A DNA stretch of 64,000 nucleotides from Caballeronia ptereochthonis (GTDB taxonomy: Bacteria; Pseudomonadota; Gammaproteobacteria; Burkholderiales; Burkholderiaceae). Made by a program: the position numbers and the translations under genes. The stretch spans positions 1-64,000 of the forward strand of contig NZ_FCOB02000026.1 of the NCBI RefSeq assembly GCF_001545075.1, written 5' to 3'. The notes beneath the pieces were generated by a model that was not told where the DNA came from, made no database searches, and was given only the letters and a program-made list of their open reading frames with translations. This document shows positions 33,589 to 42,541 of this stretch, one piece after another (positions within the stretch are counted from its first letter, which is position 1; every line of letters begins with the position of its first letter).

Positions 33589-34584
33589 TCAGGCGCTCTT
33601 GCCGATCGCGTCGCGGACCTGACTCGTGATCTCGAACGAGCGCAGACGCTTCTGATGATCGAAGATCTGCGCGGTGACGATCAGCTCGTCCGCCTGGGTC
33701 TGGTCGATGACCGAGCGCAGGCCGGCCTCGACATCGGCCGGATCGCCGACGACCGAGCATGCGAGCGAATGCTCGACGCCCGCGCGCTCGGCATCCGTCC
33801 ACGCGATCGATTCGACCGGAGGCGGCAACTGGCCGGGCGTCCCGCGCCGCAGGTTGATGAATTGCTGTTGCAGCGACGTGAAGAGAAAGCGCGCTTCATC
33901 GCCGGTATCGGCGGCGAAGACGTTCACGCCGACCATCGCGTAGGGCTTTTTGAGGGTCGCCGACGGGCGGAACTGCGAGCGGTAGACCTGCAACGCGGTG
34001 AGCAGATAATCCGGCGCGAAATGCGACGCGAACGCGAACGGCAGCCCGAGCGCGGCCGCGAGCTGCGCGGAAAAGAGCGACGAGCCGAGCAGCCAGATCG
34101 GCACATGCAGCCCGGCGCCGGGCACGGCGCGCACGCGCTGGCCTTCCACGGGATCGGCGAAGTAGCGCTGCAGTTCCACGACGTCGTCGGGGAACGATTC
34201 GGCGCTGCCCTGCAGGTCGCGGCGCAGCGCCCGCGCGGTGGTCTGGTCGGTGCCGGGCGCGCGTCCCAGCCCGAGGTCGATGCGCCCCGGAAACAGCGAG
34301 GCGAGCGTGCCGAACTGCTCGGCGATCACGAGCGGCGCGTGATTCGGCAGCATGATGCCGCCCGATCCGACGCGGATCGTCTTCGTGCCGGCCGCGATAT
34401 GGCCGATCACGACCGCGGTCGCCGCGCTGGCGATGCCCGTCATGTTGTGATGCTCGGCCAGCCAGTAGCGCAGGTAGCCCCAGCGTTCGGCGTGCCGGGC
34501 GAGATCGAGGGAATGGGCGAAGGCGTCGGCCGGGGTCGAGCCCTGCGGAACCGGAGAAAGGTCGAGTAGCGAGAAGGGGATCAT
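33589..34584 (-). CDS. LLM-class flavin-dependent oxidoreductase
   Basis: A 331-residue luciferase-like monooxygenase. The FMN-site features of the YhbW/MsnO8-type group are clear: the LLDLSPV start, YLRYWLAEHHN (residues about 37-47), IRVGSGGIMLPNHAPL and FPGRIDLGLGRAPG. Substrate unknown. I chose the ATG at 34584 because homologous proteins begin just before IPFSLLDLSPV. Confidence 0.88.
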   Translation of the reverse strand: MIPFSLLDLSPVPQGSTPADAFAHSLDLARHAERWGYLRYWLAEHHNMTGIASAATAVVIGHIAAGTKTIRVGSGGIMLPNHAPLVIAEQFGTLASLFPGRIDLGLGRAPGTDQTTARALRRDLQGSAESFPDDVVELQRYFADPVEGQRVRAVPGAGLHVPIWLLGSSLFSAQLAAALGLPFAFASHFAPDYLLTALQVYRSQFRPSATLKKPYAMVGVNVFAADTGDEARFLFTSLQQQFINLRRGTPGQLPPPVESIAWTDAERAGVEHSLACSVVGDPADVEAGLRSVIDQTQADELIVTAQIFDHQKRLRSFEITSQVRDAIGKSA

Positions 34585-34730
34585 GGCGGCTTTCCGAAAG
34601 CGTGGCGGCTCGCCATGCCTGCTGGCGTCGGGCGACGCCGCGGCACGCGTGCCTGGGCCTTGGGCCACGCGCTAAAAGACCGATTGTGCCGAAACTCCGG
34701 AAAGTCTGCCGGAACCGCCGGGTGCGCCCC

Positions 34731-35543
34731 TCAGGCGAGCCGCGGATAGCCTCGCGCGATGGCCTCGCGTTCGTAGTCGAGGATCGGGGCGAAGTCGGCG
34801 GAAGTGCGCTTCACCACGCCCTTGAGCCGAAGCCGCCGCGCCAGCGACGAATCCTGTTTCAGGGCATCGCCCAGCGCGCGAAAGAGGGTGTCGATCGCGT
34901 CCTCCGGCACGCGTCTCGACGTGACGAACGGCAGCGCGCCCGCGCTCGCCGTCGCGCCGATCACGCGCACGCCGGCCGTCAGATCCGGCAGATGCGACCG
35001 AACGAACGCGAACGTGACGCAATCGATCGCCGCGACGTCCGCGCGCGTCCCGGCGAGCGCGCGCAGCGACTCCAAGTGGGAGCCGGTCTGCGTCACCGAC
35101 GCGAAGAACCGTCCCTCCCGCGCGAACAGCGCGACGGCATGGCGAAAGAGGTTCATGCCGCTGTTCGAATCGTCGCCGTTGTAGACGGCGCGCAGGCCGC
35201 GGCAGGCTTCGATCGAGCGCGCCGCGACGTGGGCACCCGCGACGAGCACGCTGCGATACGTGCCCTCGCCGCAGCCGGGAACGTCGAAATCCGGCGTCGC
35301 GACGAGCCGCACGCGCCCGGCGAGCGCATGCACCAGCGGATAGCCGCAGGTCTGCGACAGGAGGACATCGTCGCGCAGCCAGAATGCGGCGAGATCCGGC
35401 CCGGGATCGACGATCTCGAGCGTATCGCCGCGCGGATTCAGCCAATCCGCGAGACTGGCGCGTACACGTTCGAGCAGCGTGCGCCAGTCCGCGGCGAGCG
35501 CGGGCGTGACGTTATACATCGGCAGGGCGGCGATCCAGTGCAT
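34731..35543 (-). CDS. PhnD-like phosphate/phosphonate-binding protein without signal peptide
   Basis: A 270-residue periplasmic-binding-protein fold of the PhnD type: SQTCGYPLVH (residues about 63-72), RAVYNGDDSNSGMNLFRH (about 118-135) and VAAIDCVTFAFVR. It has no signal peptide or lipobox and no ABC transporter genes nearby, so it is not an ordinary uptake component. It may be a cytoplasmic sensor or enzyme-like protein. It shares the leftward direction of the flavin oxidoreductase and the desaturase. Confidence 0.75.
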   Translation of the reverse strand: MHWIAALPMYNVTPALAADWRTLLERVRASLADWLNPRGDTLEIVDPGPDLAAFWLRDDVLLSQTCGYPLVHALAGRVRLVATPDFDVPGCGEGTYRSVLVAGAHVAARSIEACRGLRAVYNGDDSNSGMNLFRHAVALFAREGRFFASVTQTGSHLESLRALAGTRADVAAIDCVTFAFVRSHLPDLTAGVRVIGATASAGALPFVTSRRVPEDAIDTLFRALGDALKQDSSLARRLRLKGVVKRTSADFAPILDYEREAIARGYPRLA

Positions 35544-35612
35544 GGTGAGCGAATGGCGGGGCGCGGACGAACGCGCCGATCCCGAATCGTACAGCGCGGA
35601 GCGTAAGCCCGG

Positions 35613-36617
35613 TCAGCCCGCGAGGCGGCGTCGGGCAAGCGCGAGGTCCTCGCTCGACCCGTCCAGCTCGCGCGGATCCACGAACGGATGCACCGGCTGG
35701 GCCGCCTGCGCGAGGGCATGGCGGCTTGCCCATTCGCCATATCCGCGCACGACGAAGCCGCCGTTGCTCGCGCGATAGCCGTCGTGCCGGCGCGCATAGA
35801 TTTCGCCGAGCGCGAACCACGGCACGCCCGGCAGATCGTGATGCACGGCGTGATAGTTGTTGTTCAGAAACAGTAGGCGCCACGGCCACGCGGCCTCGTT
35901 GATGACCGTGCGCTCGTTCTCCCGCTCGGACGCGCGATGCTCCTGAAACGAGCGCACCGACGCGAGCGCGAGCGACGCATAGCCGACGCCGAACACGAAC
36001 GCGCGCCACGGAATGCCGCATCGCGCTTCGAGCCAGTGCGCGAGCCCGATCAGCGCGACGAGATGCGCCGCCCAGTTCGCGACGATCCGCCAGCGCCGTT
36101 CCGCGACGGCCCGCGCCGCTTCGCGCCACGACGCCGCGATCGAAAACCACGGCCCGATGAGCACGCGCCCGGCGAACGTATTGCGCGCGGCGAGCGCGGC
36201 GCGCAGCACGGCGCCCGCGTTCGCCCACTGCGCCGGCGTCACGTAATAGCTTTCGGGGTCGCAGCCCGGTTCGGTCAGATGCGCGTCGTCGTGATGACGC
36301 AGATGCGAGTCGCGGTAGACCTCGTACGGAAACCACACCGCGAGCGGCGCGAGGCCGAAGAGCATGTTGACGAGCGGCCGGCGCGTCGGGTGCCCGTGCA
36401 TCAGCTCGTGCTGAAGCGACATGTACCAGCACGACAGCACCGCGAGCAGCGCGATCGTCGGCGCGAGTCCCAGCGTGCGCGCGTTCAGCGCGACGCCGAA
36501 CCAGCCGCCGTAGACCGCGAGGATAACCGCCCAGGTCGGCCATTCGCTGCGCCAGCGCCACGTCGAGCGCTGGCATTGCAGTTCGTGGCGTTGCGTGTCG
36601 TCGAGATAGCGGGGCAT
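35613..36617 (-). CDS. Membrane fatty-acid desaturase
   Basis: A 334-residue membrane diiron enzyme. The three histidine boxes are HELMHGH, HLRHHDDAH and HAVHHD, the spacing of acyl-lipid desaturases/hydroxylases. Four or more hydrophobic segments separate them. The substrate is unknown. Two starts are possible, ATG at 36617 and 36656, neither with a good ribosome binding site. Confidence 0.85.
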   Translation of the reverse strand: MPRYLDDTQRHELQCQRSTWRWRSEWPTWAVILAVYGGWFGVALNARTLGLAPTIALLAVLSCWYMSLQHELMHGHPTRRPLVNMLFGLAPLAVWFPYEVYRDSHLRHHDDAHLTEPGCDPESYYVTPAQWANAGAVLRAALAARNTFAGRVLIGPWFSIAASWREAARAVAERRWRIVANWAAHLVALIGLAHWLEARCGIPWRAFVFGVGYASLALASVRSFQEHRASERENERTVINEAAWPWRLLFLNNNYHAVHHDLPGVPWFALGEIYARRHDGYRASNGGFVVRGYGEWASRHALAQAAQPVHPFVDPRELDGSSEDLALARRRLAG

Positions 36618-36804
36618 GGCGGACTTCGCGAGTGTGTCAGAAAGGCGAAGCGCCATCGTAGCGGCGCGGCCCGCGCGTCCAAACCAACGATTCCGTCTAT
36701 GTTTTTCTCACCAGGCGGAATAAGCGCATTCATGGTGCAGCGATTTTTGGCCGCAAGATCGCGCAAGGTATGCTTGTTCCCTTTGTGACCCCGTGCGTGC
36801 GCAT

Positions 36805-37878
36805 ATGAACGATCCGATCGAGCCCGCTTCTGCGTCCAACCCGATTCCGGCGCATCGCACGCTGCCGCGCAAGTCCGCGCGCCTCCTCGCCGGGCTGATC
36901 ACGTTCAATCTGCTCGCATGGCTGTGGGCGCTCGTCGCGTTCCGGCACTATCCGCTCTTGCTCGGCACGTCGCTGCTCGCTTATTCGCTCGGGTTGCGCC
37001 ATGCGGTCGATGCGGACCACATCGCCGCCATCGACAACGTTACGCGCAAGCTGATGCAGGAAGGCAAGCGCCCGCTCTTCGTCGGCTTCTTCTTTTCGCT
37101 CGGGCATTCGACGATCGTCGTCGCGGCCACCGCCCTGATCGCCGCGACCGCGATGGCGGTGCAAGGGCGCTTCGCCGAATTTCGCGAGATCGGCGGGCTC
37201 ATCGGCACGTCGGTATCGGCGCTCTTTCTGTTCGCCATCGCCGCCATCAACCTCTTCGTGCTGCGCGGCGTGTGGCGCGCGTTCAGGCGCGCGCGGCGGG
37301 GCGAGGCATGCCGCGAGGAAGACGCCGACATGTTCGCCGTCGGCGGCGGACCGCTGGCGCGCATCGTGCGGCCGCTCTTCAGACTTATCGGCAAGAGCTG
37401 GCACATGTATCCGCTCGGCTTCCTGTTCGGGCTCGGCTTCGATACGGCCACCGAAATCGGCCTGATGGGCATCGCCGCGGCGGAGGCGGCGCGCGGCATG
37501 CCGGTCTGGTCGATCCTCGTGTTTCCGGTGCTCTTCACGGCGGGCATGTCGCTCATCGACACCGCCGACGGCCTGCTCATGACCGGCGCCTACGGCTGGG
37601 CGTTCAGGAAACCGATCCGCAAGCTCTACTACAACCTCACGGTCACGCTGGTGTCGGTGGTGATCGCCGTGCTGGTCGGCGGCATCGAGGCGCTCGGGCT
37701 GATCGCCGACCGGCTGCAACTGAAGGGCGGACTGTGGGACGTGGCCGGCTCGCTGTCCGAGCACTTCGGCATGCTCGGCTACGGCATCGTCGCGATCTTC
37801 GCCGGCTGTTGGCTCGTCTCCGCGCTCGTTTACAAGTGGCGTGGCTACGACGCCCTGGACGGCAGCGCCGCCCGCTAG
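36805..37878 (+). CDS. NiCoT-family nickel/cobalt transporter
   Basis: A 357-residue high-affinity Ni2+/Co2+ permease. The signature GLRHAVDADHIAAIDNVTR near residues 63-81, GFFFSLGHSTIV and LGFDTATEIGL are all present, with about eight transmembrane helices. No urease, hydrogenase or metal-regulator genes are in the window. A GTG at 36793 is an alternative start. The FNT gene follows in the same direction. Confidence 0.92.
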   Translation: MNDPIEPASASNPIPAHRTLPRKSARLLAGLITFNLLAWLWALVAFRHYPLLLGTSLLAYSLGLRHAVDADHIAAIDNVTRKLMQEGKRPLFVGFFFSLGHSTIVVAATALIAATAMAVQGRFAEFREIGGLIGTSVSALFLFAIAAINLFVLRGVWRAFRRARRGEACREEDADMFAVGGGPLARIVRPLFRLIGKSWHMYPLGFLFGLGFDTATEIGLMGIAAAEAARGMPVWSILVFPVLFTAGMSLIDTADGLLMTGAYGWAFRKPIRKLYYNLTVTLVSVVIAVLVGGIEALGLIADRLQLKGGLWDVAGSLSEHFGMLGYGIVAIFAGCWLVSALVYKWRGYDALDGSAAR

Positions 37879-37888
37879 TTTCGCGGGC
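37870..37888 (+). terminator. Weak hairpin spanning the stop of the nickel transporter
   Basis: GCCCGC-N7-GCGGGC with the TAG stop in its loop, followed by ATTCTTCC. The stem is only six base pairs and the T run is broken, so it may attenuate rather than end transcription into the FNT gene. Confidence 0.35.
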
Positions 37889-37961
37889 ATTCTTCCTGCT
37901 TCGTGGGTGCGCCAGCCGCTCATCCACGCTCCACATCGAGCGGCGTTCAGGGAGAACGATC

Positions 37962-38846
37962 ATGAACGAGCCGCACGCCGGCGCGTCCCCCAGGGAGAAC
38001 TCCGCAGGTGCGGATTCTCCGCATCTCGATCGCGCCGAGCAGGAACAGGCGGCCGAGCATTCCGCCCCGCATCCGCTCGTCATCCATGAGATCGTGCGCG
38101 AGGAGGGCGAGGTCGCGATGGAGCGCACTTTCGCCGCGCTGATGTGGTCGGCGCTTGCCGCCGGCCTCTCGATGGGCTTCTCCTTTCTCGTGCAGTGCAT
38201 TCTGGAAAGCGCGCTGCCGAAGACGGACTGGCGCGGGTTGATATCGAGCTTCGGCTACACGATCGGCTTCGTCTTCGTGATCCTCGCCCGCCAGCAGCTT
38301 TTCACGGAGAGCACGTTGACGGCGGTGCTGCCCGTGCTCACGCGCCGCGATCTCGCGACGCTCGGCAAGGCGCTGCGGCTCTGGGCGATCGTGCTGTTCT
38401 TCAATCTGGTCGGCACGACGATCTTCGCCGCCATCCTGCAGATTCGCGGCGTCTTCTCGCCCGAGGTATCCGAAGCGCTCGCCAGGGTCGCGATGACACC
38501 GCTGTCCGCCGACTTCGGCGTGACCGTCGTGCGCGGCGTGTTCTCCGGCTGGCTCATCGCGCTGATGGTGTGGCTGCTGCCGAGTGCGCGCTCGGCGCGA
38601 TTTCTGACGATCCTGCTCGTCACGTACACCGTCGCGGTGAGCAAGCTCACGCACGTGATCGCCGGATCGGTCGAGGCGGCGTATGCCGTGATGATCGGCG
38701 CGGCGAGCGTCTCCGACTACTTCTTCGTGTTCCTCGCGCCGACCTTCCTCGGCAACGTGATCGGCGGCGTGTCGCTCGTCGCGATCGTCAATCATGCGGC
38801 GATCGCACCGGAAATCTCGGACATGCCGCCGCAGCGTCAGGACTGA
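37962..38846 (+). CDS. Formate/nitrite transporter (FNT) family channel
   Basis: A 294-residue integral membrane protein of the YfdC-like FNT branch. About 55 polar N-terminal residues precede six hydrophobic helices; the pore-lining LTESTLTAV and VSDYFFVFLAPTFLGN segments are recognisable. The long acidic N-terminus is longer than in FocA/NirC. Substrate is unknown. GGGAG lies eight bases before the ATG. Confidence 0.85.
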   Translation: MNEPHAGASPRENSAGADSPHLDRAEQEQAAEHSAPHPLVIHEIVREEGEVAMERTFAALMWSALAAGLSMGFSFLVQCILESALPKTDWRGLISSFGYTIGFVFVILARQQLFTESTLTAVLPVLTRRDLATLGKALRLWAIVLFFNLVGTTIFAAILQIRGVFSPEVSEALARVAMTPLSADFGVTVVRGVFSGWLIALMVWLLPSARSARFLTILLVTYTVAVSKLTHVIAGSVEAAYAVMIGAASVSDYFFVFLAPTFLGNVIGGVSLVAIVNHAAIAPEISDMPPQRQD

Positions 38847-38859
38847 GCCCGGCGCAGCC

Positions 38860-39192
38860 TCACTTGTTGTTGCCCGCGCCCGTGCCGTACAGGCCGTTGT
38901 CGAAGCCGCCGCTGCCCTCGGGCTTGTGATCCTTGCCCGCGCTCGGGGCGCGTCCCCTGGCGGCATCCTTCGATTGCGGCCTTTGCGATTCGTGCATGGC
39001 GACGCCGGACGGATCGGCCCGCGAAGTCGAATCGGACTGACGGCCTTCCTGACGCTCGGACCCGCCGCCGCTGGTGATCTGCGCGACGCCGTACATGCTG
39101 AACGTCGCGGCGAGGGTGGCGAGAAGCGCGTTCGCCAGCATGGGCCAGGGTCGGCGCGAGTTGCGCGCGCGAGGGTGACGAAGCGTGAACAT
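38860..39192 (-). CDS. Hypothetical membrane-anchored protein
   Basis: A 110-residue protein with a hydrophobic N-terminal segment (about 17-40) preceded by basic residues, then a low-complexity polar tail rich in Ser, Gly, Arg and Gln that ends GLYGTGAGNNK. This suits an inner-membrane anchor or uncleaved signal. GGGAG six bases before the ATG supports the start. It ends 13 bp from the FNT gene, convergently. Confidence 0.6.
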   Translation of the reverse strand: MFTLRHPRARNSRRPWPMLANALLATLAATFSMYGVAQITSGGGSERQEGRQSDSTSRADPSGVAMHESQRPQSKDAARGRAPSAGKDHKPEGSGGFDNGLYGTGAGNNK

Positions 39193-39383
39193 GGCGGCTC
39201 CCGGCGTGCTCGAAAGACTTGCTTACGAGCACGAACGGTGCCTGACGGGCCGGGCGAACGCGTTCGGCACGTTCGCGTGCCGTGAATCGTCGCACGGTCG
39301 GTTTGCCGTTGCGCGCCCGGCTCGCTGCGAGACGCGGGCGTGAAAGCGGGGTCGCGCCGCGGCGCGAGTGGCGAAAGCGGCGG

Positions 39384-39695
39384 TCAGGCCGCTTTCGCCC
39401 AAAGCCTGTTGGTGGACTTCCTGCCGCGGCTGCCGGAGCCTCCGCGCGGGCCGGCGTCGACCGAGTCGAGCGCGATGCGCAGCGCATCCACGCGCTGCTT
39501 CTGCGCCGGCACGAGCGCATAGCCCTTCGCGACGGCCGCGAGCCGCTCGCGCCAGTAATCGACGTTGAGTGTGCCCGAAGATTGGTTGTGCATCGTGCGA
39601 AGCTGCGCGACCGCGCGCTCGATGTGCTGAAGCTCGACGTCCGCCATCGCCGAGGGCAAAAGGCTGCCCTTGGTCTCGCTTTTCTTCTTGTTCAT
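39384..39695 (-). CDS. Conserved hypothetical helical protein
   Basis: A 103-residue basic protein. The central part (ELQHIERAVAQLRTMH, then YWRERLAAVAKGYALVPAQ) is predicted helical; the C-terminus is Gly/Arg-rich. GAGAGG lies about ten bases before the chosen ATG. The family is unknown to me. Confidence 0.62.
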   Translation of the reverse strand: MNKKKSETKGSLLPSAMADVELQHIERAVAQLRTMHNQSSGTLNVDYWRERLAAVAKGYALVPAQKQRVDALRIALDSVDAGPRGGSGSRGRKSTNRLWAKAA

Positions 39696-39997
39696 CTGTG
39701 GTCTTCCTCTCGGCCGTGCGGCGCATGATCCGAGCGTCAGATCGCGCGCTGCCCAGGCACCCCGTTCACCCGCGCATTTTTTTGAACCCGTCGCGGGCGG
39801 CCCTTGCTCTTTTCTTCGGATGACCGATCGTTGCCTGTTATCAAGCATCAAGCATCAAGCGATACGACCGTCATCAAAAATGTACGCAACGCGGGCCTGA
39901 TGGCTCCGTCTGTCATCGCACATTCATGTGAGAGGAAAACCCGGCTTTCGATGTTGCGGCGCGCCAGGGGGCGGCGCGAGCGGAGACGGCAAAGCGG
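39696..39997. other. Intergenic region with a short tandem repeat
   Basis: About 300 bp between two leftward genes. It contains three perfect tandem copies of ATCAAGC (39840-39860). No open frame is supported; promoters of the helical protein gene probably lie here. Confidence 0.5.
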
Positions 39998-40297
39998 CTA
40001 TTCGTTGCCTTCGGCGCCCGATTTCGCGCCGCGCTTGCCGCTGCGGCCGATCTGCTCTTCCATGGCGAGATCGAGCTTGCTGACTTTGCGCGGCCTGTCC
40101 GGCTCGCGCGCGTTCACGAACGCGACGAAGTCGTCCATCGGCATCGGCTCCGAGAGCCTGGTCGAGCCCGCAGCCGTGCGCTCGACGAGATAGAAAAGGC
40201 CGCCGGGCATCGACACCGCCGCGTACTGCGTGTTGCCGCTGCGCGTCTTGAGCCGTTCGACGGCGTTGATGGCTTTGGTCGAGCGCATGATTCCCAT
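39998..40297 (-). CDS. Conserved hypothetical protein
   Basis: A 99-residue protein. The N-terminal half is a small beta-rich domain (NTQYAAVSMPGGLFYLVERT), followed by a helix (MDDFVAFVNAREPD) and a basic tail. It starts 3 bp beyond the stop of the lipoprotein gene, so the two form a pair. Function unknown. Confidence 0.6.
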   Translation of the reverse strand: MGIMRSTKAINAVERLKTRSGNTQYAAVSMPGGLFYLVERTAAGSTRLSEPMPMDDFVAFVNAREPDRPRKVSKLDLAMEEQIGRSGKRGAKSGAEGNE

Positions 40298-40299
40298 GC

Positions 40300-40662
40300 T
40301 TATTTCTGCGAGTCGTGGCTGGTCGGGTCCGATGGCGCGCACTTCTTGCCCGCGCCCTCGATCCACAGATTCGACGCGTGACGCACACCCGGATAGAAGC
40401 GGTACGTGGTTTCGCCGTTGTCGTAGCGGACCTTGATCACGTTCGAATCGCCGAATTCGAGCATCACGCCTTGCGGGATGGACGTTTGCTGAAACTTCGC
40501 GTCGTGCTTCCTCGCTTCCTCCGCGATGCACTGCACGACGCCGTTCACCTTATCGTCGGCCGACGACTTTTCGACTTCGGGTTGTCCCGCGTCCTCGTTG
40601 TGAAATTGCGCGCAAGCGGTGAAGAGCAAGGGCAGCGCGAGCGCCGCGGCGAGTTTTCTCAT
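40300..40662 (-). CDS. Small lipoprotein
   Basis: A 120-residue protein with a lipoprotein signal: basic start (MRKLAAAL), hydrophobic core and lipobox FTAC with the acylated Cys at 17. The mature part has two further cysteines (QCIAEEARK and GKKCAPS) that could form a disulphide. GGAAAG precedes the ATG. Likely an envelope lipoprotein; function unknown. Confidence 0.72.
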   Translation of the reverse strand: MRKLAAALALPLLFTACAQFHNEDAGQPEVEKSSADDKVNGVVQCIAEEARKHDAKFQQTSIPQGVMLEFGDSNVIKVRYDNGETTYRFYPGVRHASNLWIEGAGKKCAPSDPTSHDSQK

Positions 40663-40788
40663 GGTCTTTCCGGTGAATGATCTCGGGCCGTAACACGACA
40701 TTAGAGCACAGCGTGCCAGCGGCCCGGTCGGTTTCGCGGGGTGTCGTGCGTGAACCGCAGCAAGCCCCGCGCCCGCATTCGGGACGGT

Positions 40789-42492
40789 TCACGCGTCCGG
40801 CGGCACGCCGAGCAGCGGCAGCGTCGCGCCGACGATGCCCGAGAACACCGGCCCCGCGACCGTGCCGCCGTAGTACGTGCCGCCCGTCGGCTCGTCGATC
40901 ATCACGGCGACGATCACGCGCGGATCGCTCATCGGCGCGATGCCGACGAACGACGCGCGGTACTTGTTGGCCGCATACGAGCGCCCGACCTGCTTGCGCG
41001 CCGTGCCGGTCTTGCCGCCGACGCGATAGCCCTCGACCGCCGCCGCGCGCCCGGTGCCGTGCTCGCCGATCGCCATTTCGAGCATGTTGCGCACGGCCTT
41101 CGCCGTTGCCGGATGCGTGACCTGCACGGAGTCGCGGCGCGTTTCGCCGTGAATCAGCGTGGCCGCGTGAAAGCGACCGTCGCCGGCGTAGGCCGTGTAG
41201 ACCTGCGCGATCTGCAGGAGCGAGAGCGACAAACCGTAGCCGTAGGCCATCGTCGCCTGCTCGATCGGCTTCCAGCGTTCGGGCGCGCGCAGCCGGCCGG
41301 TCGCCGCTCCCGGGAAGGTGAGCTCGGGGGCGCGGCCGATGCCGTATTCGCGATACTTGTCCCAGATCGTTTTCGCGGGAATCTGCAGCGCGAGCTTCGT
41401 GAGCGCGACGTTGCTCGACATCTGCACCGCCTGCGCCACCGTGATGACGCCGTGATTCGACGTGTCGTGGATCACGTTCGGGCCGATTTTCATGCTGCCC
41501 GGCGCCGTATCGATACGCGTCTCGGGGCGGACCTTGCCGAGGTCGATCGACAGCGCGGCGACGAGCGGCTTGATCGTCGAGCCGGGCTCGAAGGTGTCGG
41601 TGAGCGCGCGGTTGCGCAACTGCTCGCCGGTGAGACGCGCGCGATCGTTCGGATCGAAGCTCGGATAATTGGCGAGCGCGAGGACTTCGCCGTTCTTCGC
41701 GTCGAGCACGACGACGCTGCCCGCGCGTGCCTTGTGCTTCGCGATCGCCGCTTTCAGCTGCGAATGCGCGAGCTGCTGGATGCGCCGGTCGATGGTCAGC
41801 TGAATGGTCTCGCCGTTCCTCGGCTGATCCGTCTCGCCGATCTGCGAGACGACGCGCCCGAGCCGGTCGCGGATCACTTCGCGCTGGCCGGCTTCGCCCG
41901 TCAGGCGGGCGTCGGCGGCGAGCTCGACGCCTTCCTGGCCGCGATCCTCGTTATTGGTGAACCCGACCACGTGCGCCGCCGATTCGCCTTCGGGATAGAA
42001 GCGCTTCGTATCCGGCACGAGCGTGATGCCGGCGCGCCCTATTTGCGCGATGCGCTCGGCGGCTTCCGCTTCCACCTGACGTTTGAGCAGCACGAACGCG
42101 CGGTTCGCTTCGATGCGCCGCTGCAGCTCCCGGGGCGGCATATCGAGCAGGCGCGCGATTTCGTTGCCGTGATCGCCGTCGAAGAACCGGGGCGTGGCCC
42201 ACACCTCGTAGGTAGCGAGGCTGACGGCGAGCATCGCGCCGTGGCGATCGACGATGCGCCCGCGCGTGGCCGACAGCGCCAGCGTGCGCTGGTAGCGCTT
42301 CTGTCCTTCGCCGATATAGAACTTGTGGTCGACCACCTGAACCCACAGCGCGCGCAGGCCAAGCGCGAGAAACGCCGCCGTCAGCCCGACGACGACGAGG
42401 CGCGAGCGCCATGGGGGCAGCCGGTTCGCGAGCACCGTGCTGCGATGATGGGTCTGGAAATCGCTGCCGCCGCGCGTCTTCTTCTTGAACAT
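40789..42492 (-). CDS. Class B penicillin-binding protein (FtsI/PBP2-like transpeptidase)
   Basis: A 567-residue peptidoglycan transpeptidase. One N-terminal transmembrane helix (31-50), a pedestal domain with RGRIVDRHGAMLAV (78-91), and a transpeptidase domain with the three active-site motifs: STIK at 305-308, SSN at 359-361, KTG at 494-496. It resembles FtsI more than MrdA. No mur/fts/mra genes surround it, so it is a second FtsI-like gene outside the division cluster. The ATG at 42492 immediately precedes the expected basic N-terminus. Confidence 0.9.
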   Translation of the reverse strand: MFKKKTRGGSDFQTHHRSTVLANRLPPWRSRLVVVGLTAAFLALGLRALWVQVVDHKFYIGEGQKRYQRTLALSATRGRIVDRHGAMLAVSLATYEVWATPRFFDGDHGNEIARLLDMPPRELQRRIEANRAFVLLKRQVEAEAAERIAQIGRAGITLVPDTKRFYPEGESAAHVVGFTNNEDRGQEGVELAADARLTGEAGQREVIRDRLGRVVSQIGETDQPRNGETIQLTIDRRIQQLAHSQLKAAIAKHKARAGSVVVLDAKNGEVLALANYPSFDPNDRARLTGEQLRNRALTDTFEPGSTIKPLVAALSIDLGKVRPETRIDTAPGSMKIGPNVIHDTSNHGVITVAQAVQMSSNVALTKLALQIPAKTIWDKYREYGIGRAPELTFPGAATGRLRAPERWKPIEQATMAYGYGLSLSLLQIAQVYTAYAGDGRFHAATLIHGETRRDSVQVTHPATAKAVRNMLEMAIGEHGTGRAAAVEGYRVGGKTGTARKQVGRSYAANKYRASFVGIAPMSDPRVIVAVMIDEPTGGTYYGGTVAGPVFSGIVGATLPLLGVPPDA

Positions 42493-42541
42493 CGTGGTCT
42501 TGTGATTAAGCTTGGTTGTGCCGGTGGCGATGCCCGCGCGC

